Positions 1 to 6,287 of a stretch of DNA of 8,470 nucleotides are shown here, piece after piece. Both the position numbers and the translations under genes were made by a program. Each line of letters begins with the position of its first letter. The first letter of the stretch is position 1. A model generated the notes under the pieces. That model did not search any database, was not told the origin of the DNA, and saw only the letters and a list, made by a program, of their open reading frames with translations. The stretch is taken from assembly GCA_023415055.1 (NCBI GenBank), contig JAEZLZ010000141.1, positions 1-8,470 of the forward strand, read 5' to 3'. This stretch comes from Bacillota bacterium (GTDB lineage Bacteria; Bacillota; Clostridia; Lachnospirales; Lachnospiraceae).

Positions 1-1003
1 CGGTAAACACGTATCCATTTACACCTTGTTCCAGAATATCTTCCAGACATTTATCTTCTCTTGCAACCACCGGTATACCGGATGCCATAGCCTCAATGTA
101 GGTAAGCCCCTGGGTCTCGCTTCTGGAAGCACTGATAAAGACATCTCCCAATTGGTAATATAGTCCGATCGTATCCCATGGTCTGGCTCCGGTGAAGACA
201 AATCGGTTCGATAATCCCAGTTCCTCAACCATCTCCTGCAGCTTCGATAAAGCCGGTCCGCTGCCAACGATTACGAACTTAACCTCAGTGCGACGAGCCA
301 TATATTCCGGCATCGCTGCTATTATTTCCTCTATATTTTTCTCCTGCGACACTCTGCCGATATAGAGCATCACCTTATCTCCCGGTTCTATCTGATAACT
401 TTTTTTAAGCTGCTCTACCTCTTCTATCGAATATCTGCTTTGCTCGAATTTGCTCAGGTCGATACCGGTAGGAACGACAGAAATATCCTTATGCACGCTG
501 TAGGTCATCAGCAGCTTTCTTGTCTTTTCTGTCGGAACCACAACCTGCTCCACTGTATTGCAGCATACTTTGGTATAGGTTCTAGCAAAGGCCTTGGCTC
601 TTCGGTCCAAGGCTTTGAAATGTGTCAGATAATGAGTATAATCTTCGTAAATCGTATGATATGTGTGAACTACAGGGAGGCCTAACTCCCTCGCCATGAT
701 TCGTCCGAAGATACCAAGAGAAAACTCTGTATGTGTATGGATAATATCCAAATTTAATTTTTTTATAATATGTGCCAGCTTCGGCTGATAAAATAAGCCT
801 ACCCGGCGTTCGGTAATAAAGATGAATGGAATACTGGGCACACGAAACACATTGTGCTCATGATCCGGGGCACCCGGTGTCGTCGTGGTAAACACATATA
901 CGTTATGACCACGTTTCTCAAGTTCGTTCTTCAACATATATACAGAGGTTGCCACTCCATTTATTTCAGGATAATAGGTCTCCGAAAACAGGCCTATATT
1001 CAT
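1..1003 (-). CDS. GT4-family glycosyltransferase, probable 1,2-diacylglycerol glucosyltransferase type (3' end cut off)
   Basis: Read on the minus strand from ATG at 1003-1001, the frame stays open for 334 codons to the left edge, so the C-terminus is missing. An AGGTAGGA ribosome site lies 7 nt upstream. The protein is a GT-B fold retaining glycosyltransferase of family GT4. The N-terminal domain opens with ETYYPEINGVATSV (residues 8-21), a loop typical of this subgroup, followed by HTHTEFSLGIFGR (89-101). The C-terminal domain has PTGID (to D182), donor-phosphate residues R217 and K222 in GRVSQEKN, and the EX7E motif with E296 and E304. Family knowledge: close relatives transfer glucose from UDP-glucose to diacylglycerol at the inner membrane face, making glycolipids and lipoteichoic acid anchors; others make mannolipids. 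No transmembrane segment is seen, fitting a peripheral membrane enzyme. Fold and family are secure; the exact sugar and acceptor are inferred. Confidence 0.9.
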   Translation of the reverse strand, partial: MNIGLFSETYYPEINGVATSVYMLKNELEKRGHNVYVFTTTTPGAPDHEHNVFRVPSIPFIFITERRVGLFYQPKLAHIIKKLNLDIIHTHTEFSLGIFGRIMARELGLPVVHTYHTIYEDYTHYLTHFKALDRRAKAFARTYTKVCCNTVEQVVVPTEKTRKLLMTYSVHKDISVVPTGIDLSKFEQSRYSIEEVEQLKKSYQIEPGDKVMLYIGRVSQEKNIEEIIAAMPEYMARRTEVKFVIVGSGPALSKLQEMVEELGLSNRFVFTGARPWDTIGLYYQLGDVFISASRSETQGLTYIEAMASGIPVVAREDKCLEDILEQGVNGYVFT

Positions 1004-1305
1004 AATATTTTCCTACCTTTCCCTCAAATGTGAAATCCTCACAGCCCATTTCATAATAATTTATTTAGATCAAAAAGTAAAGTAAATAATCGTCAGTCAC
1101 CTTCTCATCCTATAACAATAGAAAGTACTCATTGCGAATTGATATCGCCATGAATAGTATACCCTTTTTGCAAGTCATTTCTTGCTATCCTACGTTTTGG
1201 TAAATGATTCAAGTTTATAGAACTTTTACTTTATTTTTACTGGAAACCGAATTATAATTGAATAATAGTATATAATTATATTAAAACGGAAAGGATGATT
1301 TGCAC
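1004..1305. other. Divergent intergenic region between the glycosyltransferase and the small membrane-protein gene
   Basis: This 302-bp AT-rich spacer must hold the promoters of both flanking genes. On the plus strand there is a perfect TATAAT at 1253-1258, 17 bp downstream of a poor -35 (TTTATT, 1230-1235), and a second TATAAT at 1271-1276 without a good -35. On the minus strand TATACT occurs at 1161-1156 without a recognisable -35. A small perfect stem (TGTGA/TCACA, 1029-1043) sits in the leader of the glycosyltransferase about 26 nt before its start codon. No open frame with a ribosome site, no riboswitch-like structure and no ECF-type GGAAC...CGTC pair was found. Promoter choices here are weak guesses. 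Confidence 0.4.
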
Positions 1306-1593
1306 ATGAAAAAGGTTGGAAAATTTTTATTTGGTACGCTTACTCTGGCATCAATTGCAGCTGGTGCTTATTTTGTTTATAAGAATTATATCAAGAAGGA
1401 TAATACGGACGACTTTGATGATTTCGAAGATGATCTGGAGGATTTTGACACGGAAGAAGAGACCGAGGAAACACGGGGCTATGTTCCGATCAATCTCAAT
1501 TCCGCAAATGCAAAGGCTCCGGAAGCAGAGTCAGCAGAGCCAGCAGAAGAAGCACCTGCAGAAGATGCAGCGGAAGAAGAGGATCTGCATTAA
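1306..1593 (+). CDS. Small single-helix membrane protein with highly acidic C-terminal tail (unknown function)
   Basis: A 95-residue protein, the only plus-strand gene here. I chose ATG at 1306, with an AAGGA ribosome site 10 nt upstream; the in-frame TTG at 1300 lies only 4 nt after that site. The N-terminus MKKVGKFLF leads into one hydrophobic segment (about residues 7-27), which could be a membrane anchor or uncleaved signal. A short basic patch (YKNYIKK) follows, then a tail dominated by Asp and Glu: residues about 35-56 are almost all D, E, F and T, and the last 30 are rich in A, E and P. After the positive-inside rule the basic residues flank the helix on both sides, so topology is unclear. 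The layout resembles YtxH-like envelope proteins, but I see no diagnostic motif and do not assign a family. The shadow frame starting at 1316 is rejected. Confidence 0.75.
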   Translation: MKKVGKFLFGTLTLASIAAGAYFVYKNYIKKDNTDDFDDFEDDLEDFDTEEETEETRGYVPINLNSANAKAPEAESAEPAEEAPAEDAAEEEDLH

Positions 1594-1628
1594 TCAAATC
1601 CACCTATCTTGCTTGATAGTGTGATGAT

Positions 1629-1654
1629 ATATATTTTCCGAATGGAAATAATAT
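1629..1654. repeat. Imperfect hairpin downstream of the small membrane-protein gene
   Basis: The 11-nt arms 1629-1639 and 1644-1654 pair except at two adjacent positions, around the loop GAAT. The core is TTTCC/GGAAA. No T run follows, so it is a poor terminator; it may protect the 3' end of the transcript or be chance pairing in AT-rich DNA. Confidence 0.3.
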
Positions 1655-1716
1655 GAAGGATACTTATATTATAATTTATCACGATCTATATAGTGCACCT
1701 CCCTGGCGCACTTCTC

Positions 1717-1825
1717 AAAAAAGGGACTGTCGCAAAGTCTATAACATTTGAAAGATAGATGAAATGGCTCCCCTTAATGCCATTTATCTTCCAAAAATCG
1801 ACCTTAGCGTGCCAGTCCCTTTTTA
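1717..1825. terminator. Long inverted-repeat element acting as probable bidirectional terminator between convergent genes
   Basis: A perfect 12-bp inverted repeat, AAAAAGGGACTG (1718-1729) and CAGTCCCTTTTT (1813-1824), bounds the element. Inside, a second stem pairs AAATGGC (1762-1768) with GCCATTT (1779-1785) and, after a 5-nt bulge, GAAAGAT (1750-1756) with ATCTTCC (1786-1792, one mismatch). Read on either strand the outer stem ends in a T run: T5 on plus, T6 on minus. It begins 18 bp past the stop codon of the probable anti-sigma gene and 123 bp past that of the small plus-strand gene, so it can stop both transcripts. The size (about 108 bp) and shared arm sequence with the hairpin at 3671-3715 also fit a small non-autonomous mobile element; no target-site duplication was seen. 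Confidence 0.75.
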
Positions 1826-1842
1826 TGTTTTAATCCGATTGA

Positions 1843-2877
1843 CTATTCACTGTGTTCTACGAAAAACTCCTCCAACTCCTGTTTAAAGGTGGTATCATCT
1901 ACGACATAATAAATATTTTCAACGGTATTCTCACCCTGGGTACATCGAACAGTCAGATTATTACCCACAAACATGGTATACAGCGTCTCCAATGCAGAAC
2001 TGTTCATCTCTATCGTGTAATTCGAGTCTATCATGGAATCGTTGCCGGTACTTGTAAATTGATGGCTGTCCATGATGATATAAAATTCTTCTATATCATC
2101 CAAATTGGTCAGTATAACCTGAGTATCATTACGATTATCTGTTATCTTAATATATTCTGCCTGCTCCGGCGAAGAGATAAATATATCACGGAAGCTATAG
2201 GTCGTCGTATCGTTTGTTGTACCGGCAACCGTCGCAAATTTACGGGTTGAAACCGTGCCATCCGAAGCTTCTCCCTCTGTGCCATAAACTTCTGGCTGCT
2301 CTTCCTCCACACTGCTGTCAGTCTGTCCATTACCAGCCTCTGCAGAGTTATCAGAAGCGTCCTTATTTTCCTCCGAAACATCAGCTTTCAACTGAGCATC
2401 TGATGTCTCTGCCGTAATCGTAAATTGAACATCCTCTTCATCTTTTGCAGTGGTTGACGAATCTGATGTACTACTCTCTGCCGCCGGTGCTTCCTCTGTC
2501 GTGGCCATCATAGTACTGTTCTCCTGGGAAGAAGCCGTTAATTCCGGCCTTACCATGTCTGCTGACTTCTTCGCACCGAAGGGAGCCTGCTGAATAATAT
2601 TATAACCGACAGCAACGATAATGACTGCTGCCGCAACACCTGCAAAACCGCGTACATATCGATTCCAGGGTATTACCTTTTTACCGAGCTCCTGGGAGCT
2701 TGTTTTTGCTTCTTCTGGAGAGTTTTCGGATTGCTCCTTAATTGCTGCCAGAGTTCTATTAATTAAATCCTCCGATACACTGATACCGCTTAAATCAAGA
2801 GAAGTGTTCAGATGTGATTTGATATTCAGTTCATCATTTTCAATACTATCATTCTGGTTCTTATTATTATATTTCAT
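1843..2877 (-). CDS. Probable membrane-anchored anti-sigma factor of the ECF sigma gene upstream
   Basis: A 344-residue protein whose ATG (2877-2875) overlaps the end of the sigma gene by 11 bp; its ribosome site GGGAGG lies inside that gene, 7 nt before the ATG, so translation is probably coupled. Residues 1-75 are cytosolic, with a likely helical sigma-contact segment around 22-48 (LNTSLDLSGISVSEDLINRT and on). One transmembrane helix spans about 76-95. Residues 105-215 form a Ser/Thr/Glu/Asp-rich, low-complexity linker outside the cell, followed by a folded alpha/beta-looking domain (about 226-344) with the only cysteine, C312. There is no HXXXCXXC zinc site, so it is not a classical ZAS anti-sigma. 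The role is inferred from operon position and topology: holding the sigma factor at the membrane until an envelope signal arrives. I do not recognise the outer domain; a sensory lipid, peptide or wall-binding role is possible but not shown. Confidence 0.75.
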   Translation of the reverse strand: MKYNNKNQNDSIENDELNIKSHLNTSLDLSGISVSEDLINRTLAAIKEQSENSPEEAKTSSQELGKKVIPWNRYVRGFAGVAAAVIIVAVGYNIIQQAPFGAKKSADMVRPELTASSQENSTMMATTEEAPAAESSTSDSSTTAKDEEDVQFTITAETSDAQLKADVSEENKDASDNSAEAGNGQTDSSVEEEQPEVYGTEGEASDGTVSTRKFATVAGTTNDTTTYSFRDIFISSPEQAEYIKITDNRNDTQVILTNLDDIEEFYIIMDSHQFTSTGNDSMIDSNYTIEMNSSALETLYTMFVGNNLTVRCTQGENTVENIYYVVDDTTFKQELEEFFVEHSE

Positions 2878-3415
2878 CTGAAATCCTCCCTTCTAAAATT
2901 GATTTTAGTTTCTGCCTGGCTCGTGAAAGCCTGCTTTTTGCGGTTCCCTCTGCTATTTTTAGTGCCTGAGCGGCTTCCGTGATTGTCATATCCTGAAAAT
3001 ATACACAAAGCACAACATCTTTATATTTCGCAGGCAGGGAAAGAACTGATTTCTTAATCAATTCCTTCGTATCTTGCTTTTCTACATCATCATAATCTGT
3101 CTCGCTGATTATTGCATCCTCCTGGTAGTCCATCATCGGTACCACCCTGCGATTCCAGGCACTTTTCAAGTAATCCTTGCAGGTATTAATTGTAATTCTG
3201 ATGATCCAGGTCTTAATACTCGAATTTCCTTCAAAGGTCGATAGCTTCTGATTCACTTTGATAAAGACATCTTGAAAAATATCCTCCGCGGTATGAATAT
3301 CCTTGACATACATATATGCCGTTCGCAATACATCGTTGCCATATTGTCGCATTAGTGTCTCTATATCATACCCAGGTACATTCTCAAAGAGGTCGTTTGG
3401 ATTATCCTTTTGCAT
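2867..3415 (-). CDS. RNA polymerase sigma factor, ECF (sigma-70 family, group 4)
   Basis: A 182-residue protein, the usual length for ECF sigma factors. Region 2 covers about residues 18-88 and includes AEDIFQDVFIKV (43-54), the segment that binds core polymerase and the -10 element, and KTWIIRITINTCKDYL (68-83). An acidic linker (about 95-117) follows. Region 4 covers about 118-172, with LPAKYKDVV (127-135) and the helix-turn-helix from TITEAAQ to SRLSRARQKLK (about 144-171), which reads the -35 element. Regions 1.1 and 3 are absent, as expected for this group. The ATG at 3415 has an AGGGGG ribosome site 8 nt upstream. The gene overlaps the probable anti-sigma gene by 11 bp. It should redirect polymerase to envelope-stress or signal-response promoters; its specific regulon cannot be told from this window apart from the candidate self-promoter upstream. 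Confidence 0.95.
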   Translation of the reverse strand: MQKDNPNDLFENVPGYDIETLMRQYGNDVLRTAYMYVKDIHTAEDIFQDVFIKVNQKLSTFEGNSSIKTWIIRITINTCKDYLKSAWNRRVVPMMDYQEDAIISETDYDDVEKQDTKELIKKSVLSLPAKYKDVVLCVYFQDMTITEAAQALKIAEGTAKSRLSRARQKLKSILEGRISDEI

Positions 3416-3483
3416 CCTGTTATCCCCCTATACCATACCTATTATTCTTTCATGTTTGCGTCTTACGTTCGTAATCATATAAT

Positions 3484-3512
3484 AGTATACATGTATAGAA
3501 AGACGATGTAAA
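3484..3512 (-). promoter_or_regulatory. Candidate sigma-A promoter of the sigma/anti-sigma operon
   Basis: On the minus strand TTTACA (3512-3507), a 17-bp spacer and TATACT (3489-3484) match the vegetative consensus with one mismatch in each hexamer. The predicted start is near 3477, giving a leader of about 60 nt. A perfect 12-bp palindrome (TATACATGTATA, 3486-3497) overlaps the -10 box and could be an operator or chance. It would supply basal expression of the operon. Confidence 0.6.
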
Positions 3513-3567
3513 CAATAGAAATTTCTGTAGAATTATTTTTCGTGCTTTCTTCCTTTCTTAATCATTA

Positions 3568-3593
3568 GACGCGTATATGCTAAAAAGCGTTCC
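3568..3593 (-). promoter_or_regulatory. Candidate ECF-type promoter, probable self-regulation of the sigma/anti-sigma operon
   Basis: On the minus strand GGAAC (3593-3589), a 17-bp spacer and CGTC (3571-3568) match the general ECF promoter pattern (AAC in the -35, CGT in the -10, 16-17 bp apart). It lies upstream of an ECF sigma gene in the right orientation. The predicted start near 3560 gives a leader of about 145 nt. Many ECF factors activate their own operon; that this one does so is inference from motif and position. Confidence 0.6.
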
Positions 3594-3670
3594 ATATAAA
3601 TTCTTGAATTATGTAGGAACATTATGTAAATTCTATAAAAAACAGGAAACTCGTCACCCAAAAAAGGGTA

Positions 3671-3715
3671 GAAAATAAGGGACTGTTGCAGAATATATCA
3701 ATTTACAACAGCCCC
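3671..3715 (-). terminator. Intrinsic terminator of the ABC transporter gene
   Basis: Read on the minus strand, GGGGCTGTTG (3715-3706) pairs with CAACAGTCCC (3688-3679) over 10 bp including one G-U pair, with a 17-nt loop, followed by TTATTTTC. It starts 23 bp after the stop codon. Its right arm, read on plus as AAGGGACTGTTGCA (3677-3690), differs by one base from the left arm of the element at 1717-1825. Confidence 0.85.
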
Positions 3716-3738
3716 TCATATAAACTTAAAACTTCATT

Positions 3739-5517
3739 CTATACTGCTTCCTCTGCAGCATTTTCAACTACAGACTCTTTCTTTCGGAAGGTCATATGGT
3801 ACAGATTCGCATAGACTCCGTTTCGTTTTAATAATTCCTCATGCGTTCCGCTCTCCTTAATTCCATCCTCAGTTAAAACCAAGATTTTCTTCGCATTTTT
3901 GATGGTAGATAATCGATGAGCAATGACAAAGGTGGTACGGTTCTTCGCCAACTTCTCCAGGGAGTCCTGTACTACCTTCTCGCTTTCATTATCCAGCGAT
4001 GAGGTAGCCTCATCGAAGATCAGGATAGGCGGATTCTTAAGAAATACTCTTGCGATACTGAGACGCTGCTTCTGACCTCCGGACAGCTTGATTCCACGCT
4101 GTCCGATGTAGGTATTATAACCATCCGGCAGATCCATAATAAATTCATGCGCATTGGCATTCTTTGCCGCTACAATGACTTCTTCCTCCGTTGCGTCCAG
4201 ATCACCGTAACGGATATTCTCCAGAACCGTTCCTGCAAAAAGATAGACCTCCTGCTGTACGATCCCGATATTTTTACGCAATGACTTCAGTTTAATCTCC
4301 CTGATATCCTTCCCGTCGATTCGGATGCTGCCCTCGGATACTTCATAGAATCTGGGAATAAGACTGCACATCGTCGTCTTTCCAACGCCGGAGGAGCCGA
4401 CCAGTGCCATATAATCCCCCGCTTCTACTGTAAGATCTATATTACGGAAGACGTCGTTACTGGTGTCATTATATTTGAAAGCAACCTTCTCAAATTCAAT
4501 TTTACCTTTCACCTCACGAAGCTCAATTGCGTTCGGTTTGTCTACAATATCCGGCATAATCGCCAGAATATCGCAGAAGCGCTCAAAACCGGTCATACCG
4601 TTCTGGAAGGTCTCCGTAAAGCTGATCAGCTTCTTCACCGGGTCAATCAACGTGTTCACATAAAGTAAGAAGGTCAGAAGATCGGCGATACCGATCACTC
4701 CTTTAGAGATAAATAAGCTTCCTCCTGCAATCATTGCAATATTAATAAAGGATGTAAACAGTGTCAGCCCCGAGTGAAAACCAGCCATATTCCAATAGCT
4801 GTTACGCTTGCTCTCCACGAATCTGGAATTGCTCTCATGGAACTTATCAATCTCTTCGTCTTCATTGGCAAAGGATTTTACCACACGGATACCGGACAGG
4901 TTATCCTCCACCCTGGCATTGATCTCCGCAATTCTCTCCCTGTTCTTACGAAAGGCTCTGTTCATCCTTCCTTTCATATAATAAGCAAAGAGAAACATCG
5001 GGGGAAGAAATGCAAAAATCAGTAAGGTTAAGGGAAGGTTGACATTCATTAAGATTACAAAAGCACCAACCATTTTGATAATGGAAATAACAATATCCTC
5101 GGGACCATGATGACACAATTCCGAGATATCAAAGAGATCATTGGTGATACGGGACATCAGCTGTCCAGTCTTCTGATTGTCGTAGTAATTAAAGGAAAGC
5201 TTCTGAAAATGTTCAAAGAGGTCATTACGCATATTATATTCCATCCGTGCGCCCATAATATGACCTTGATATGCAATAAAATACGTACTGATATACTCAA
5301 GTATGGCAAAAGCCAGCATGGCAAACAAAAGCCGTAATATCATCGGTGACGCCTCACTGATCCCATGCTTCGCCAGTACTTCGTTTGTGATATAACGTAC
5401 AATCATCGGAAAGACCAATGAAATTCCTGCTGCCAGTAAGGCAAAAAACATATCGGCAAAGAACAATGTCAGATGTGGCTTATAGTACGATAAAAGTTTT
5501 TTCATTCTCCCATTCAT
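3739..5517 (-). CDS. ABC transporter, exporter-type half-transporter (permease fused to ATPase)
   Basis: A 592-residue protein from ATG 5517, preferred because GAGG lies 6 nt upstream; an in-frame ATG at 5529 would add four residues but has only a weak ribosome site. The N-terminal half is a type I exporter domain with six helices (about 16-41, 59-83, 142-159, 161-180, 248-271, 273-292). The ATPase domain has Walker A GSSGVGKT (374-381, K380), Q-loop Q422, signature LSGGQ (478-482), Walker B ILIFDEATSSLD (D502, catalytic E503) and switch H534, so it appears fully active. Such half-transporters work as dimers at the cytoplasmic membrane and export lipids, drugs or peptides. There is no neighbouring partner half-transporter, which favours a homodimer. 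Family members are MsbA/BmrA-like; no peptidase domain is present. The substrate cannot be told from sequence. It has its own promoter and terminator. Confidence 0.95.
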   Translation of the reverse strand: MNGRMKKLLSYYKPHLTLFFADMFFALLAAGISLVFPMIVRYITNEVLAKHGISEASPMILRLLFAMLAFAILEYISTYFIAYQGHIMGARMEYNMRNDLFEHFQKLSFNYYDNQKTGQLMSRITNDLFDISELCHHGPEDIVISIIKMVGAFVILMNVNLPLTLLIFAFLPPMFLFAYYMKGRMNRAFRKNRERIAEINARVEDNLSGIRVVKSFANEDEEIDKFHESNSRFVESKRNSYWNMAGFHSGLTLFTSFINIAMIAGGSLFISKGVIGIADLLTFLLYVNTLIDPVKKLISFTETFQNGMTGFERFCDILAIMPDIVDKPNAIELREVKGKIEFEKVAFKYNDTSNDVFRNIDLTVEAGDYMALVGSSGVGKTTMCSLIPRFYEVSEGSIRIDGKDIREIKLKSLRKNIGIVQQEVYLFAGTVLENIRYGDLDATEEEVIVAAKNANAHEFIMDLPDGYNTYIGQRGIKLSGGQKQRLSIARVFLKNPPILIFDEATSSLDNESEKVVQDSLEKLAKNRTTFVIAHRLSTIKNAKKILVLTEDGIKESGTHEELLKRNGVYANLYHMTFRKKESVVENAAEEAV

Positions 5518-5595
5518 TTTCTTCCTCATTTCTAAGCTCTGCTTAACTCTCTCTTATAAGACTTTAAGCATCCACTCATGTATTTCGTGCATCCT

Positions 5596-5625
5596 ATTGT
5601 AACAATAAATTGGTATATTTTTCAA
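5596..5625 (-). promoter_or_regulatory. Candidate sigma-A promoter of the ABC transporter gene
   Basis: On the minus strand TTGAAA (5625-5620), an 18-bp spacer and TACAAT (5601-5596) each differ from consensus at one position. It begins 5 bp after the stop codon of the DUF523 gene and predicts a leader of about 60-70 nt. No terminator separates the two genes, so read-through from upstream is also possible. A 9-bp inverted repeat, AGACTTTAA, flanks the promoter (5630-5638 and 5559-5567); one arm includes the DUF523 stop codon. Confidence 0.6.
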
Positions 5626-5629
5626 GTGT

Positions 5630-6061
5630 TTAAAGTCTAAAATCTTTCTCCGAGATTACTTCAATACCGTTTTGCAGCAGCTGCTCTACTGCCAATCCGT
5701 TACCCGGTATCAGTCTGCCGGAGAAAGAACCATCATAAATCATACCACAGCCGCAAGAAGGACTTTTCGATTTCATGATTGCTTTTTTGATTCCCAAGGC
5801 CTTTGCAATCGCCAAGGTTCTCTCTGCTCCCAGAACAAATTCTTCCGTCCGGTCATCCCCCTCCTTATTGATTACCTTTCTCTCTCCGAGCCGGTCCACT
5901 ATCTCACAGCTTATTCTTGGCGTAGTGAGTCCTCCCAGCTGCTCAGGGCATACCGGAATGGCCTTCCCCTGCTGTACCAACTTAACGATTGCGTCCTCCG
6001 CTTTCCCTTTCCCGTCGTATCGACATTCAATCCCTGCCAGACATGCACTTACAAGATACAT
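5630..6061 (-). CDS. DUF523 family protein, probable iron-sulfur desulfurase-like (TudS-related)
   Basis: A 143-residue protein matching the short, single-domain form of DUF523. Hallmarks are SACLAG with C7 and RYDGKGK (14-20) at the N-terminus, PVCPEQLGGLTTPR (36-49, C38) and KSPSCGCG (99-106, C103 and C105). Additional cysteines are C13 and C52. Family knowledge: thiouracil desulfurase TudS contains this domain and uses three conserved cysteines to hold a [4Fe-4S] cluster that takes sulfur from thiolated uracil; C7, C38 and C103 are the natural candidates here. Whether this protein acts on thiouracil is inference; many relatives are untested. It is cytosolic (no signal or helix). The ATG at 6061 has an AAGGAGG site 7 nt upstream. 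It lies alone between a palindromic spacer and the ABC transporter gene, which gives no functional hint. Confidence 0.88.
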   Translation of the reverse strand: MYLVSACLAGIECRYDGKGKAEDAIVKLVQQGKAIPVCPEQLGGLTTPRISCEIVDRLGERKVINKEGDDRTEEFVLGAERTLAIAKALGIKKAIMKSKSPSCGCGMIYDGSFSGRLIPGNGLAVEQLLQNGIEVISEKDFRL

Positions 6062-6086
6062 TTCATTTCCTCCTTCTATTTTGGTT

Positions 6087-6133
6087 AAGTGTCAAAAGGT
6101 GTTGTACTACAATGATTAAAGTGTCAAAAGGTG
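6087..6133. repeat. Two direct copies of a 15-bp repeat, 32 bp apart
   Basis: AAGTGTCAAAAGGTG occurs at 6087-6101 and again, identical, at 6119-6133. On the minus strand each reads CACCTTTTGACACTT with TTGACA inside. The second copy is the outer edge of the nested palindrome, so the first may be a solo end of the same element or a second binding site ahead of the DUF523 gene. Confidence 0.7.
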
Positions 6134-6226
6134 CGTCGCACATTCTTCCTGAAGAGATATATTGCTATTGCAAGCAAGCTTGCATAGCAATATATTTCTT
6201 CAGGAAAGCACCTTCGGTGCTTTTGG
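6119..6226. repeat. Nested palindromic element, MITE- or REP-like
   Basis: The core arms 6146-6175 and 6178-6206 are complementary over about 29 positions, with one G-U pair and one bulged T, beginning TTCCTGAAGA and ending at AAGCTT. Each side carries its own small hairpin: GTGC-GTC-GCAC (6131-6141) on the left and AAAGCACC-TTC-GGTGCTTT (6205-6223) on the right. Both ends keep CAAAAG in inverted order, so the whole unit of about 108 bp is an imperfect inverted repeat. It contains no gene. The layout fits a small non-autonomous transposon relic or REP-type element; the right hairpin with its T4 tail could also end plus-strand transcription. Confidence 0.7.
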
Positions 6227-6242
6227 TAATTTAGTTATTGCG

Positions 6243-6287
6243 AAAAAAGCTGATTAATCCTTGTTGTCACAATTCATAATCAGCCTT
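6243..6287 (-). terminator. Intrinsic terminator downstream of pfkA
   Basis: On the minus strand GCTGATTA (6284-6277) pairs perfectly with TAATCAGC (6256-6249), extended by a G-U and A-U pairs, and is followed by T6 (6248-6243). The loop is 20 nt. It lies about 90 bp after the pfkA stop and ends the dnaE-pfkA transcript. Confidence 0.85.

Larger units (their letters stand above)
3416..3738. other. Intergenic region between the ABC transporter and the sigma operon
   Basis: This 323-bp spacer holds, on the minus strand from right to left, the terminator of the ABC transporter (3671-3715), a short stem ACCC-A6-GGGT (3656-3669), a direct repeat ATTATGTA (3608-3615 and 3621-3628), and the two candidate promoters of the sigma operon. 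No open frame with a ribosome site was found. Confidence 0.6.

Noticed and set aside
1242..1267. ECF-type promoter (GGAAAC) ahead of the small plus-strand gene
   Set aside because: No CGTC or CGTA occurs at 16-17 bp downstream, so the -10 half is missing.
1001..1305. Riboswitch or regulatory RNA in the divergent spacer
   Set aside because: Only a 5-bp stem is visible in the glycosyltransferase leader; no known aptamer core or terminator/anti-terminator pair was recognised.
1316..1624. Alternative 102-residue plus-strand frame overlapping the small membrane-protein gene
   Set aside because: Start lies inside the better frame, has no proper ribosome site, and its Arg/Lys/Gln-rich product is what an acidic gene gives when read out of frame.
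1852..2881. Open plus-strand frames opposite the anti-sigma gene
   Set aside because: They lie within a well-supported minus-strand gene, lack ribosome sites and give no recognisable protein.
6087..6133. Possible CRISPR repeats
   Set aside because: Only two 15-bp copies with a 17-bp gap, no further units and no cas genes.
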